A stretch of DNA of 64,000 nucleotides from DATAXV01 sp036272915 (lineage in GTDB: Bacteria; Chloroflexota; Dormibacteria; Dormibacterales; Dormibacteraceae): the NCBI GenBank assembly GCA_036272915.1, contig DATAXV010000190.1, positions 3,906 through 67,905 on the forward strand, given 5' to 3'. The notes under the pieces are model-generated. The model saw only the letters and a list, made by a program, of their open reading frames with translations, did no database searches and was not told the origin of the DNA. Made by a program: the position numbers and the translations under genes. Every line of letters begins with the position of its first letter. Within the stretch, counting starts at the first letter, position 1. Below are positions 30,124-38,853 of this stretch, in pieces.

Positions 30124-30212
30124 AAGGGGAGTCTCTGTGGAGAGACTGAGAGGGCGCTGCCTAGCGCCGACCCGTGGAACCTGATCTGGGTAATGCCAGC
30201 GAAGGGAGCAGG
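30124..30212 (+). promoter_or_regulatory. TPP riboswitch (THI element)
   Basis: The conserved core is complete: CTGAGAGGG after a GTCTC/GAGAC stem, then GACCCGTGGAACCTGATCTGG and GTAATGCCAGCGAAGGGAG. It lies 53 bases before thiG. TPP binding would lower thiG expression, probably by masking the ribosome site or by early termination; AAGGGGA (30124-30130) could also pair with TCCCCT near 30231. TAGGCT at 30105-30110 is a possible -10 box. Confidence 0.95.
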
Positions 30213-30264
30213 GTTTCACGTCACGGGCCATCCCCTCATAGCGGCTACCAGGAGGTGACGGCAG

Positions 30265-31080
30265 ATGGCGGTGACAGAGGCGACCAAGGGCGTCAGGGAG
30301 ACCGGCGACCGGCTCGTGATCGGCGGCGTTGAGCTCCGCTCGCGCCTCCTCGTCGGCACCGGCAAGTACCGCGACGACGAGGAGATGGTGGCCGCGCTGG
30401 AGGCCTCCGGCGCCGAGCTGGTGACGGTGGCGCTGCGGCGCCTCGACCTCGACGACCCGAGCAAGAAGACCCTGCTCGACACCATCGACTGGGCCCGCTA
30501 CCGGGTCCTCCCCAACACTGCCGGCTGCCCGACCGCGGAGGAGGCGATCCGCATCGCCCGCCTGGCCCGCTCGATGGGCCTCTCCGACTGGGTCAAGCTG
30601 GAGGTGATCCCCGACTCCCGCTACCTCCTGCCCGACCCGGTGGAGACGCTGAGGGCGGCGGAGGTGCTGGTCAGGGAGGGCTTCACGGTCCTGCCCTACA
30701 TCAACGCCGATCCGGTCCTGGCCCGCCGGCTGGAGGAGGTCGGCTGCGCCACCGTGATGCCGCTAGGCTCCCCTATCGGATCCGGTCAGGGGCTGGTCAC
30801 CCAGGCCCAGATCGAGCTCATCATCGAGCAGGCGACGGTCCCGGTCGTGGTCGACGCCGGCATCGGCGGCGCCGCCGACGCCGCGCTGGCGATGGAGCTG
30901 GGCGCGGACGCGGCGCTGGTCAACACCGCCATCGCCCTGGCCAAGGACCCGACGCTGATGGCGAGCGCCGTGGGCCTCGGTATCGAGGCCGGACGCAGGA
31001 GCTTCCTGGCCGGCCGGATCTCCCGGCGGACCCAGGCGTCGGCGAGCTCTCCCACCACGGGCGTCTCCCGGCCGGCCTGA
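30265..31080 (+). CDS. thiG: Thiazole synthase
   Basis: Makes the thiazole phosphate ring of thiamine from DXP, dehydroglycine and ThiS-thiocarboxylate. The 271-residue TIM barrel has [27 protein letters not shown], the Schiff-base lysine region WVKLEVIPD and [10 protein letters not shown]. The ATG at 30265 follows AGGAGG at 9 bases. The gene is under the TPP riboswitch. Its sulfur carrier thiS, thiF and thiO/thiH are not in the window, so it is separated from its usual partners. The C-terminal tail ([18 protein letters not shown]) is longer than usual and polar. Confidence 0.94.
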   Translation: MAVTEATKGVRETGDRLVIGGVELRSRLLVGTGKYRDDEEMVAALEASGAELVTVALRRLDLDDPSKKTLLDTIDWARYRVLPNTAGCPTAEEAIRIARLARSMGLSDWVKLEVIPDSRYLLPDPVETLRAAEVLVREGFTVLPYINADPVLARRLEEVGCATVMPLGSPIGSGQGLVTQAQIELIIEQATVPVVVDAGIGGAADAALAMELGADAALVNTAIALAKDPTLMASAVGLGIEAGRRSFLAGRISRRTQASASSPTTGVSRPA

Positions 31081-31085
31081 GCCCG

Positions 31086-31558
31086 GTGGAGGCGGCGATC
31101 GTCCGGGCGCGGCCAGCGGACGCGGGCGAGATCCTCACGCTGCAGCGCGCCGCCTTCGTGGTCGAGGCGCAGCAGGCGGGGGACCCGTCCATCCCGGCCC
31201 TGCTGGAGACGCTGGAGGAGGTCCGGGCGGTGATCGACGCACCCGACGTGCTGGTGATCGCCGTTCGCGACCAGGGCCGCCTGATCGGGACCGGACGGGT
31301 CGGGGTGAGCGGCCGGACGGCGACGGTGGGAAGGCTGGCCGTTGCCCCCGACCGGCAGCGACGGGGCCTGGGGACGGCGATGCTCCACCATCTCGAGGAC
31401 GCGGTCCGGCCGCGGGTCGACACCCTCGCCATCTTCACCGGGTCGACCAGCGTCGACAACCTCCGCCTCTACCGGCGGGAGGGTACCGCGAGGTTCGCCG
31501 CGAGCTCCGCCTCGGGCCCTGGGACACGGTCCACCTGGAGAAGCCGGCGGCGCGCTGA
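31086..31558 (+). pseudogene. GNAT family N-acetyltransferase, frameshifted near the end
   Basis: Starts at GTG 31086, 5 bases after thiG. IVRARPADAGEILTLQRAAF and the acetyl-CoA loop VAPDRQRRGLGTAMLHHLED are typical of GNAT. At about 31480 the frame breaks: reading on gives GTARFAASSAS, whereas the other frame gives the expected YREVRRELRLGPWDTVHLEK and stops at 31556-31558, just before the convergent gene. One base is missing (or two extra). The acetyl-CoA site is intact; only the last 25 residues are affected. Substrate unknown. Confidence 0.72.
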
Positions 31559-31563
31559 CCTGG

Positions 31564-32574
31564 TCAGTGCCCGGCCGGACACTCCGGGTCCGCGATCTCC
31601 ACCCGCATCCGGGCTCCGGGGATCGGCATGGCCAGGGCCTCGCGCTCGAACGCGGCCAGGACCTCCTCGGCGAGGGGGAAGGCGGGACGGAGCCGGACCT
31701 CGCCGCCACGCCTCCCCCAGGCCCCCACCAGCTCCCCGTCGAGGAGCAGGCCGTGGGAGTGGAACCAGTCGAAGGGCGGCTCCTTCACCAGACGGCGCAT
31801 GGGGGCGATGAAGCGCCCGGTGCGGTCGAGCCCGAAGATCCGGAGCTCCTCGATGGGGAGCAGGCGGACACCTCGTACCGGCGGCGCCAGCAGGCCCGGC
31901 TCGTCGGCGGCCAGAGCCCAGGCGGGATGCCCCTCCAGGTCGACCTCGATCAGCTCCGGTGCGAGCCGGCCCCAGATCCGGTCGGCGTCGGCGGGTTCCC
32001 GGCGCGCCCACCAGGCGAAGGCGGTGGGCGTGGTCGGGGCGAAGGCGTGGACATGCCGCCGGCAGAGCTCCAGCGCCGCCTCGTCGGCGTCGACCAGAGG
32101 CGGGTCGATCTCCCGGAAGAAGAGGGAGCTCGCGGTCCAGCGGAGGGCGATGCGACCGGTCGGCGACGCCCGGCGGACGAGGTGATCCCTGAACCTGATC
32201 TCCGTGGAGCGTACCTCGCGGCCGCGGAGGGCGGCGCACACCTCGTCGGCGGCGGCCTCGATCGCCGCCCGCTCGGCGGGGTCGGAGGGCAGGGTGCCGA
32301 TGGTGAAGACGCCCAGGTCCTCGACCGGCAGGACGTAGACCGCCGGCCTCGGGCAGTAGGTCTGGATCAGCCCCGGCGCCGCCCAGGCGGAGGGCTCGCA
32401 GCCCTCGACCCGGGCGTGCAGCGAGACCAGGGCCGAGCGCGGCGCGGAGTCCTGGATCCCGTGGCGGGCGGCGGCGAGGTAGCTGCCCGGAGGCAGACGG
32501 CGCTCCAGGTGATTGGCGCGCAGGCGGTGGGCCACCGCCTGCCGCCTGGTCATCCGCAGCGGCACGCCGGGCAT
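31564..32574 (-). CDS. Winged-helix DNA-binding domain protein (HTH_42, YcaQ/AlkX-like family)
   Basis: A 336-residue protein. The start PLRMTRRQAVAHRLRANHLE and the regular pattern of winged-helix repeats fit the HTH_42 family common in Actinobacteria. Members include DNA interstrand-crosslink glycosylases (YcaQ) and AlkX, but the catalytic QxQ or QxD motif cannot be confirmed here, so repair activity is not claimed. LVKEPPFDWFHSHGLLLDGE and GAWGRRGGEVRLRPAFPL near the end are characteristic. It follows the TIGR03086-like gene by 10 bases and is probably co-transcribed with it. Confidence 0.75.
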   Translation of the reverse strand: MPGVPLRMTRRQAVAHRLRANHLERRLPPGSYLAAARHGIQDSAPRSALVSLHARVEGCEPSAWAAPGLIQTYCPRPAVYVLPVEDLGVFTIGTLPSDPAERAAIEAAADEVCAALRGREVRSTEIRFRDHLVRRASPTGRIALRWTASSLFFREIDPPLVDADEAALELCRRHVHAFAPTTPTAFAWWARREPADADRIWGRLAPELIEVDLEGHPAWALAADEPGLLAPPVRGVRLLPIEELRIFGLDRTGRFIAPMRRLVKEPPFDWFHSHGLLLDGELVGAWGRRGGEVRLRPAFPLAEEVLAAFEREALAMPIPGARMRVEIADPECPAGH

Positions 32575-32584
32575 CGATCGGGGC

Positions 32585-33136
32585 TCAGGCGCGCCGCCCG
32601 AGGAAGGCGAGGAAGCGGGTCTGCTCGTCCGCGCCCGGCGGCGGGTCGAGCTTGGGACCGCAGACGCGCGGGGACCGCAGCATCTCGTCCGCGGGCAGGA
32701 TCCGCTCGAAGGTCCGGTGCACCTCGGCCTCATCGAGCCGCTCGTCGAGACCGGCGGCCCGGGCCAGGTCCCAGGTGTGGACGAGGACGTCGAAGTTGAC
32801 GAACTGGTCGACCCCCACATCGAAGCGCTGCCGCCCCATGAGCGGGCTCTCGTACTCGGTGCCGGCGACATCGGGGTCGTCGAGGGCGCCCTGCATGGCC
32901 TCGCGGACGGTGGTCCAGGTCCCCACCGGGTCCTCGGCGATCGAGGGGCCCGGCGGCAGCTCCCGGCCGATGTTGGCGAAGAAGGTGCCACTGCCGTCGC
33001 GCATGTGCCCGACAACGTCGCGGGCTGTCCACTCCTCGCAGGGGGAGGGGCTGTCCCACCGGTCCTCGGGCACCGCGACCACCCGCTCCGTGAAGGCCGC
33101 ACTCAGGCGCCGGTAGCGCTCGGAGATCTCACTCAT
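32585..33136 (-). CDS. TIGR03086-like metal-binding protein (DinB/MDMPI fold)
   Basis: A 183-residue four-helix protein. CEEWTARDVVGHMRDGSGTF carries the first metal histidine and VDQFVNFDVLVHTWDLARAAG the second, as in the mycothiol-dependent maleylpyruvate isomerase/DinB superfamily. This suggests a thiol-dependent enzyme using mycothiol or bacillithiol. RYRRLSAAFTERVVAVPEDRW is the usual N-terminal helix. TACACT lies 8 bases before the ATG at 33136, so a leaderless transcript is likely. Confidence 0.8.
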   Translation of the reverse strand: MSEISERYRRLSAAFTERVVAVPEDRWDSPSPCEEWTARDVVGHMRDGSGTFFANIGRELPPGPSIAEDPVGTWTTVREAMQGALDDPDVAGTEYESPLMGRQRFDVGVDQFVNFDVLVHTWDLARAAGLDERLDEAEVHRTFERILPADEMLRSPRVCGPKLDPPPGADEQTRFLAFLGRRA

Positions 33137-33144
33137 CGAACCGA

Positions 33145-33150
33145 AGTGTA
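33145..33150 (-). promoter_or_regulatory. -10 box of a probable leaderless promoter
   Basis: TACACT on the minus strand, 8 bases before ATG 33136, with no Shine-Dalgarno sequence. Confidence 0.42.
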
Positions 33151-33179
33151 GGCGGCCCGTCCCGAGCCGGATCGCCCGA

Positions 33180-34400
33180 TCAGGATCCGGCCAGGCGGGC
33201 CGCGCGCGACTCCAGGTAGCGGCGCTCGGGGAGGCTCTCCGTCGCCTCGGCCGCGCGCAGGTAGTGGGCTCGGGCCGCGGCAAGCTGGCCGGCGAGCTCG
33301 AGCAGGTGGGCGCGCACGGCGTCCACCCGGTGGTGTCCCTCGAGAGCGGGGTCCTCAGCGGCGTCCAGCTGAGCGAGCGCCGGCACCGGGCCCCTGACCA
33401 TGGCCAGGGCGACGATGCGATTGAGGGTGACCATGGGTCCGGGAGCGACGGTGCGGAGCAGGTCGTAGAGACCGAGGATCTCTCGCCAGTCGGTGTCCTC
33501 GAAGCGCGCGGCGTCGTCGTGGACGGCGGCGATGGCGGCCTGGAGCTGGTAGGGCCCGATCGGGCACGAGGCGAGCGCCCAGGCGATCAGGGCCGATCCC
33601 TCGGCGATGGCGCCCGCCTCCCAGAGCGAGCGGTCCTGCTCAGCCAGCAGCACCAGCGCGCCCTCGGCGTCGGAGCGCGCCGGGCGCCTGGCGTCGGTGA
33701 GCAGCATGAGGGCGAGAAGTCCCGCGACCTCCCCGTCGTCGGGCAGCTCGGCGCGGAGCTGACGGACGAGCCGGATCGCCTCGGCGCTGAGCTCGACGCG
33801 GTTGAGCTCCGATCCGGAGCTGGCCGTGTAGCCCTCGTTGAAGACCAGGTAGAGAACCTGCAGCACCGTCGCCATCCGCGCCGCGAGCTCGCCCTCGGGG
33901 GGCATCCCGAACTCGGTGCCCGACGACCGTATCCGCTGCTTGGCCCGGCTGATGCGCTGGGCCACGGTCGCCTCCGGGACGAGGAAGGCGCGAGCGATCT
34001 CGGGCGTGCTCAGGCCCCCGACCGCTCGCAGCGTCAGCGCCACCTGCGAGGCCTCCGTCAGCGAGGGGTGGCAGCAGAGCAGGAACAACGTCAGCGTGTC
34101 GTCCGCGGCCGGCAGGGGATCGGCCTCCGGGATGGCGAGGCGGGCGGCCGTCTCCTCCCGGCGCCGGCGGGCGGATTCGCTCCGCCAGAGCTCGATCCGC
34201 CGTCTCGAGGCGGCCGTGATCAGCCAGGCCCGGGGATTGGCGGGCACCCCCTCCGACGGCCAGTGCCGGGCCGCCGACAGGAGCGCCTCCTGGACCGCGT
34301 CCTCGCAGGTGTCGAAGCCGCCGTAGCGCCGTAACAGCGCGGCCAGGACCCGCGGCGCGAGCTCGCGCAGCCGGCCCTCGATCGACTCCTCGCCGGTCAA
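33180..34400 (-). CDS. ECF RNA polymerase sigma factor, ECF42-like with C-terminal extension
   Basis: A 406-residue sigma factor. Region 2 includes LLRRYGGFDTCEDAVQEALL, and region 4 is SLTEASQVALTLRAVGGLST with IARAFLVPEATVAQRISRAK. About 200 further residues (DUF6596/TPR-like: ATVLQVLYLVFNEGYTAS ... RRYLESRAARLAGS) replace an anti-sigma factor as the control element. Its TTG start overlaps the stop of a DGPF-motif protein (TTGA), and this gene pair is the known hallmark of the ECF42 group. The signal and targets are unknown. Confidence 0.9.
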   Translation of the reverse strand: MTGEESIEGRLRELAPRVLAALLRRYGGFDTCEDAVQEALLSAARHWPSEGVPANPRAWLITAASRRRIELWRSESARRRREETAARLAIPEADPLPAADDTLTLFLLCCHPSLTEASQVALTLRAVGGLSTPEIARAFLVPEATVAQRISRAKQRIRSSGTEFGMPPEGELAARMATVLQVLYLVFNEGYTASSGSELNRVELSAEAIRLVRQLRAELPDDGEVAGLLALMLLTDARRPARSDAEGALVLLAEQDRSLWEAGAIAEGSALIAWALASCPIGPYQLQAAIAAVHDDAARFEDTDWREILGLYDLLRTVAPGPMVTLNRIVALAMVRGPVPALAQLDAAEDPALEGHHRVDAVRAHLLELAGQLAAARAHYLRAAEATESLPERRYLESRAARLAGS

Positions 34401-34768
34401 ATCCCGTAGACGCTGCGGTCGATGACGGGACGGACCTCGACCAGGCCGAGACGCGCCTCGGGCACGCGCGAGGCCAGCTCCACAGCCCGCTCCATCCCGG
34501 CGCACTCGATCAGGTAGAAACCGGCCAGATGCTCCTTGACCTCGGCGAAGGGACCGTCGGTGGTCAGCAGGTGGCCTCCCTCGGTCGAGATCCGCTTCGC
34601 CTGCGAGGTGCCCGCCAGCGGCTCGGAGGCGACGATCTCGCCGGTGCGGGCGAGCTCCTCGTTCAGGCCGCGGTAGCTGGCCGCGCCCTCGGCCCGCTGC
34701 TCATCGGTGAGGTTCTCCCAGACGCGGCGGGACTGGGGATTGCTGTAGATCATGATCAGGTATCGCAC
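34397..34768 (-). CDS. DGPF/YCII-related protein, partner of the ECF sigma factor
   Basis: A 123-residue protein of the YCII fold with the diagnostic HLLTTDGPFAEVKEHLAGFY. It starts VRYLIMIYSNPQSRRVWENL at GTG 34768, preceded by GGAGGAG. DGPF proteins are encoded next to ECF42 sigma factors and are thought to be their regulon or effectors; no enzymatic reaction is established. It probably lies in one transcript with the sigma gene through the 4-base overlap. Confidence 0.88.
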   Translation of the reverse strand: MRYLIMIYSNPQSRRVWENLTDEQRAEGAASYRGLNEELARTGEIVASEPLAGTSQAKRISTEGGHLLTTDGPFAEVKEHLAGFYLIECAGMERAVELASRVPEARLGLVEVRPVIDRSVYGI

Positions 34769-34971
34769 CGTCTCCTCCGTGGTCCCCGGGACGCCTGCAC
34801 GCCGGGACAACCATAACCGGCCGGTGGTGCCGGTGAAGACGACATGGCTCCAATCAGGAAGACGAACGTCCGGAATCGGGGCTACGGTGTGCGGGTGACG
34901 GCGAGAAAGGTTGTCGACACCGGCTTCGAAGACCGCCTCTCCCGTGGCGAGGCGCACCGGCGAGGGCCGGC

Positions 34972-35322
34972 ATGAGCCCGGCCGGTGCCTCCCGCCTCAG
35001 CGGCCGGCCGGGTCGGCGCGGCGACAGCCGGGGCTTCAGCTTCACCGGCGACGTCTGGGAGTGGCGAGGTCCGGCGCCCTTCTACTTCATCACCGTGCCC
35101 GACGAGCAGAGCCAGCGGCTCAGGTCCATCTCCAAGACGGTCACCTACGGGTGGGGGATGATCCCGGTCCGGGCGCGGATCGGGTCCACCGAATGGAAGA
35201 CCTCGCTCTTCCCCAAGGAAGGGAGGTACGTCCTGCCGATCAGGGATGCCGTGCGCGGCGCCGAGGGCCTGGCCAGGGGCGACACCGCGACGGTGCGGCT
35301 GACCGTCACCGGCCTGGTCTGA
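34972..35322 (+). CDS. DUF1905 family protein
   Basis: A 116-residue small beta-barrel protein. FSFTGDVWEWRGPAPFYFIT, then YGWGMIPVRARIGSTEWKTS, LFPKEGRYVLPIRDAVR and GLARGDTATVRLTVTGL match DUF1905, a conserved domain of unknown function often found with YdeI/OmpD-associated proteins. The first 20 residues (MSPAGASRLSGRPGRRGDSR) look unstructured, so the true start may be further in. No partner is evident. Confidence 0.78.
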   Translation: MSPAGASRLSGRPGRRGDSRGFSFTGDVWEWRGPAPFYFITVPDEQSQRLRSISKTVTYGWGMIPVRARIGSTEWKTSLFPKEGRYVLPIRDAVRGAEGLARGDTATVRLTVTGLV

Positions 35323-35397
35323 TCCCGCGGGCGGCTTTCGTGGAGACCTTCCCCGTGGCGATGTCGAACCGGGCGGCCCCGCCCCGTCGTCCCCGGC

Positions 35398-35795
35398 GTG
35401 CGGGTGACGGCGATGCGAGCGGGGGACGCCGAGCGCCTCGTGTCCAGCTACGCCCCGGGATCGTCAAGTTCGAGCTGGCCCCGCCGCTGGTGCAGAGCGG
35501 TCCGGAGGTGGAGAGCCCGAATGGTGTACGAGGCTGGCTCTCGACCTTCGCCGGTCCGGTCGAGTACGACGTCACCGAACTCTCCGTGACGTCGGACCGG
35601 GACCTGGCCTTCGGTCACAGCGTGAACCGCCTGTCGGCGACGCCCGTGGGCGCGGACCGGCCCTTCGAGATGTGGTTCCGCTCGACGCTCTGCCTGCGAC
35701 GGGGGGACACCGGATGGCGCGTCGCCGACGAGCACAACTCGACGCCCTTCTACATGGACGGCTCGTTCCGCGCGGCGATCGACCTGCGGCCGTAG
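35398..35795 (+). pseudogene. SnoaL/ketosteroid isomerase-like protein, frameshifted
   Basis: The first frame (GTG 35398) gives VTAMRAGDAERLVSSYAPG, the usual opening helix of the NTF2 fold. The conserved continuation IVKFELAPPLVQSG, GVRGWLSTFAGPVEYDVTEL and WRVADEHNSTPFYMDGS lies in another frame and ends at 35795. The join is at about 35461 (CCCCGGGATC), where one G seems lost. The N-terminus also looks short. Function unknown. Confidence 0.65.
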
Positions 35796-35800
35796 GCGGA

Positions 35801-38107
35801 TCAGTCTCCGCCGCCCTCGACCGGGGGCGTGTAGGCGCGGATCGGCGGCAGCGGCCGGCCGAAGCGCTCGACCTGGACCAGCGCGTGCTGGCCGCTGCAG
35901 CCCTGGGCCAGGCGGGAGGAGCCGACGTCGGCGGTGAGGACGTTGGGGTTGCCATGCACGCAGAGCAGCGAGCCGTCCTCCTGCACGAGCGGATCGAACC
36001 AGGCCCCGGTGGAGAGCTGCACGACCGAGGGCATGACCTGATCGGAGAGCACGGCGCCGGCCAGGCAGGCGCCGCGATCGTTGAAGACCCGGACCACGTC
36101 GCCGCCGGCTATCCCGCGAGAGGCGGCGTCGACCGGGTTCATCCGGATCGGCTCCCTTCCCATCACCTTGGTCGCCCTGCTGGCGGCCCCGTGATCGAGC
36201 TGGCTGTGGAGCCGGGCGGCGGGGTTGTTGGCGATCAGATGGAGCGGGTGGCGCACCGCCGACGGGGCCCCCAGCCACTCCTCCGGCTCCAGCCAGCTGG
36301 GGTGGGCCGGGCAGTCGGCGTAGCCGAAGCTCGCGATCCGCTCGGAGAAGATCTCGATCCTTCCGCTCGGTGTACGGAGCGGGTGACCCTCGGGATCGTC
36401 GCGGTAGTCGGCCATCGACACGTGCCAGGGCTCCGATTCGCGGAGGCGGAGCTCGCCACGCCGCCAGAACTCCTCGAAGTCGGGCTGGCCGTCGCCCGCC
36501 ATCCGCCGCCAGCGCTCGTAGAGATGGCCCAGCCAGCCGCGGACGTCGCGGCCCTCGGTGAACGCCTCCTCGACACCCATCGCGCCGGCCAGCGCGGCGA
36601 AGATGCCGTGGTCGTCCCGGGCCTCCCCCAGCGGCGGCGCGACGCGCTGCATGGCGATGAGGAGGTCATCGTCCTTGGCGGCGCCGATGTCCTCTCGCTC
36701 GAGGGTGACGGTGGCGGGCAGGACCAGGTCGGCGTGCCGGGCGGTCGACGTCCAGAAGGGGTCGTGGACGACCACCGTCTCCGGGCGCGAGAAGGCCTGT
36801 CGCAGCCGGGTCAGGTCCTGGTGGTGGTGGAAGGGGTTGCCGCCGGTCCAGTAGACGAGGCGGATGTCCGGGTAGCGGCGCCGCTCGCCGTTGAAGTCGT
36901 AGGCGCCGCCCGCGCCGAGCAGCATGTCGGCGACGCGGGCCACCGGGATCGCCTCCCGCACCGGGTTGGCACCCTGCGGCAGCGTGGGCAGCGGCATCGG
37001 CAGGCGCCCGGAGCCGGCGTTGGCCATCGAGCCGTAGCCGTGCCCGAAGCCGCCGCCGGGAAGGCCGATCTGGCCGAGCATCGCGGCCAGGGCGATCGCG
37101 GCCCACACCGGCTGCTCGCCGTACCGGCAGCGCTGCAGCGACCAGCTGACCGTGATCAGGGTCCGGCGGCCGGCCATCCTGCGGGCGAGGTCCCGGATCG
37201 AGGCGGCGGTCACTCCGGACAGGCGCTCCGCCCACTCCGGCGTCTTGGCGACCCCGTCCTCCTCTCCCCGAAGGTAGGCGGCGTAGGCGTCGAAGCCGGT
37301 GCAGCAGCGGTCGAGGAAGGCACGATCGCACAACCCCTCCTCGAGCAGGACCAGCCCGAGCGCGAGCATCACGGCGACGTCGGTCCCCGGCCGCAGCGGC
37401 TGCCAGCGGGCGTCGAGCGACGCCGCCATGTCGTCGCCGAGCGGGCTCAGAAGCCAGAACTCGGCGCCCCGGCGCCTGGCCGCCCGCAGGTGCTCGGCGG
37501 TGCGGTGCCGGCTCGCCCCGCCCGGGCTGACGAAGGTGTTCTTGGCGGGGAGGCCGCCGAAGCAGACGAAGAGCTCGGTGCGGGCGGCGATCACCGGCCA
37601 GGTGGTGGGCCGCCGGAGAGGCTCGTCGGAGCCGAGCACGTGGGGCAGCAGCACCTCGGATGTGCCCGTGCTGTAGGTGTGCCAGGAGCGGGTGCACCCA
37701 CCGATGCAGTTCATGAACCGGTGGAGCTGGCCCTGGGCGTGGTGGAAGCGACCGGCGCTCGACCAGCCGTAGGAGCCGCCATAGACGGCGCGGTTGCCGT
37801 GGGCGCCGATCACGCGCCCGAGCTCGCCCGCGACCAGGTCCACCGCCTGATCCCAGGGGATCGGGACGTAGGTGTCGGCGCCGCGGTCGGGGTCAGGGCC
37901 GGGGCCGTGCTCAAGCCAGCCCCGCCGCACGTGGGGCCGGTCGATGCGGACCGCGCGGTCGACGGTGCTGGGCACGTTGGCCAGCAGCGGCGAGGGGTCG
38001 GGATCGTCGGGATGAGGAAGGACCTCGATCCGCCCGCCGTCGAGGGCGGCGGAGAAGGCCCCCCAGTGGGAGCTGTGAGGTCGGTGGTCGGAGCGGCCCG
38101 CCGGCAT
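35801..38107 (-). CDS. bisC-like: Molybdopterin oxidoreductase, biotin/DMSO sulfoxide reductase type
   Basis: A 768-residue member of the DMSO reductase family without an N-terminal iron-sulfur motif. YGWSSAGRFHHAQGQLHRF supplies the likely serine ligand to molybdenum, as in BisC/TorA/DorA. FVCFGGLPAKNTFVSPGG, VYWTGGNPFHHHQDL and the C-terminal cofactor-binding IRMNPVDAASRGIAGGDVVR follow. No Tat signal peptide is present, so it should be cytoplasmic like BisC, reducing sulfoxides such as biotin or methionine sulfoxide, possibly with a thioredoxin-like donor. The exact substrate is inference. GGAGCG is close before the ATG at 38107. Confidence 0.87.
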   Translation of the reverse strand: MPAGRSDHRPHSSHWGAFSAALDGGRIEVLPHPDDPDPSPLLANVPSTVDRAVRIDRPHVRRGWLEHGPGPDPDRGADTYVPIPWDQAVDLVAGELGRVIGAHGNRAVYGGSYGWSSAGRFHHAQGQLHRFMNCIGGCTRSWHTYSTGTSEVLLPHVLGSDEPLRRPTTWPVIAARTELFVCFGGLPAKNTFVSPGGASRHRTAEHLRAARRRGAEFWLLSPLGDDMAASLDARWQPLRPGTDVAVMLALGLVLLEEGLCDRAFLDRCCTGFDAYAAYLRGEEDGVAKTPEWAERLSGVTAASIRDLARRMAGRRTLITVSWSLQRCRYGEQPVWAAIALAAMLGQIGLPGGGFGHGYGSMANAGSGRLPMPLPTLPQGANPVREAIPVARVADMLLGAGGAYDFNGERRRYPDIRLVYWTGGNPFHHHQDLTRLRQAFSRPETVVVHDPFWTSTARHADLVLPATVTLEREDIGAAKDDDLLIAMQRVAPPLGEARDDHGIFAALAGAMGVEEAFTEGRDVRGWLGHLYERWRRMAGDGQPDFEEFWRRGELRLRESEPWHVSMADYRDDPEGHPLRTPSGRIEIFSERIASFGYADCPAHPSWLEPEEWLGAPSAVRHPLHLIANNPAARLHSQLDHGAASRATKVMGREPIRMNPVDAASRGIAGGDVVRVFNDRGACLAGAVLSDQVMPSVVQLSTGAWFDPLVQEDGSLLCVHGNPNVLTADVGSSRLAQGCSGQHALVQVERFGRPLPPIRAYTPPVEGGGD

Positions 38108-38186
38108 CGCTCCATGATGACGGGCCAGGTCCGGGCTACCTTGAGGCCCCGCTCACCTGGGTCGGAGAGCGTTGGGAGGCCCATCG

Positions 38187-38213
38187 TTCGACAATACTGG
38201 ATCGTTTTATAAT
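38187..38213 (+). promoter_or_regulatory. Promoter of the dienelactone-hydrolase-like gene
   Basis: A perfect TATAAT at 38208-38213 in an AT-rich island, with TTCGAC at 38187-38192 as a -35 candidate (15-base spacer, short). The start codon is 43 bases downstream, with GGGAG as ribosome site, so this mRNA has a normal leader. Confidence 0.5.
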
Positions 38214-38256
38214 TCTGGTTCATTCGATTCCGCGTCTGACGCAGGGAGTGTGATCA

Positions 38257-38832
38257 ATGGCAGAGGTACTGCTCTTCCACCACGCGCAGGGCCTGACGCC
38301 CGGCGTCGTGGCGTTCGCCGACCGACTCCGCGAGGCCGGCCACACCGTGCACACCCCGGACCTGCTCGAGGGTCGGACCTTCTCCTCGATCGAGGAGGGG
38401 ATGGCCCGTGTCGAGCAGATCGGCTTCGGCGAGATCATCGACAGGGGTGCGCGCGCCGCGGCGGAGCTGCCCGAGGGCCTCGTGTACGCCGGGTTCTCGT
38501 TGGGGGTGGTCCCGGCTCAGAATCTGGCCCAGACGCGGCCCGGCGCGCGCGGAGCGCTCTTCTTCTACTCCTGCGTCCCGGTCAAGCAGTTCGGGCCCTC
38601 GTGGCCGAAGGGCGTGCCGGCCCAGATCCACGGCATGGACGCCGACCCGATCTTCGTCGGGGAGGGAGACATCGACGCAGCCCGAGCCCTGGTCGCCGAG
38701 GCCGACGACGCGGAGCTCTTCCTCTACCCGGGAGATGTCCACTACTTCGCCGACAGCTCGCTGCCGACGTACGATCCCGAGGCGACCGCGGTCCTCACGC
38801 AGAGGGTGCTCGACTTCCTCGCCCGGCGATAG
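38257..38832 (+). CDS. Dienelactone hydrolase family protein
   Basis: A 191-residue alpha/beta hydrolase. It starts VLLFHHAQGLTPGVVAFADR. The nucleophile elbow is YAGFSLGVVPAQN, with serine where classical dienelactone hydrolase has cysteine, the acid is in HGMDADPIF, and the histidine is in GDVHYFADSSLP. The lack of a lid and its size fit the DLH group found in many Actinobacteria. Probably an esterase of unknown substrate. The upstream region has a perfect TATAAT box. Confidence 0.85.
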   Translation: MAEVLLFHHAQGLTPGVVAFADRLREAGHTVHTPDLLEGRTFSSIEEGMARVEQIGFGEIIDRGARAAAELPEGLVYAGFSLGVVPAQNLAQTRPGARGALFFYSCVPVKQFGPSWPKGVPAQIHGMDADPIFVGEGDIDAARALVAEADDAELFLYPGDVHYFADSSLPTYDPEATAVLTQRVLDFLARR

Positions 38833-38853
38833 GCGGGTTGCGCCCCGGCCCGC

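Noticed and set aside
35672..38212. Plus-strand frame of about 846 codons
   Set aside because: Antisense shadow of the molybdopterin oxidoreductase; no motif.
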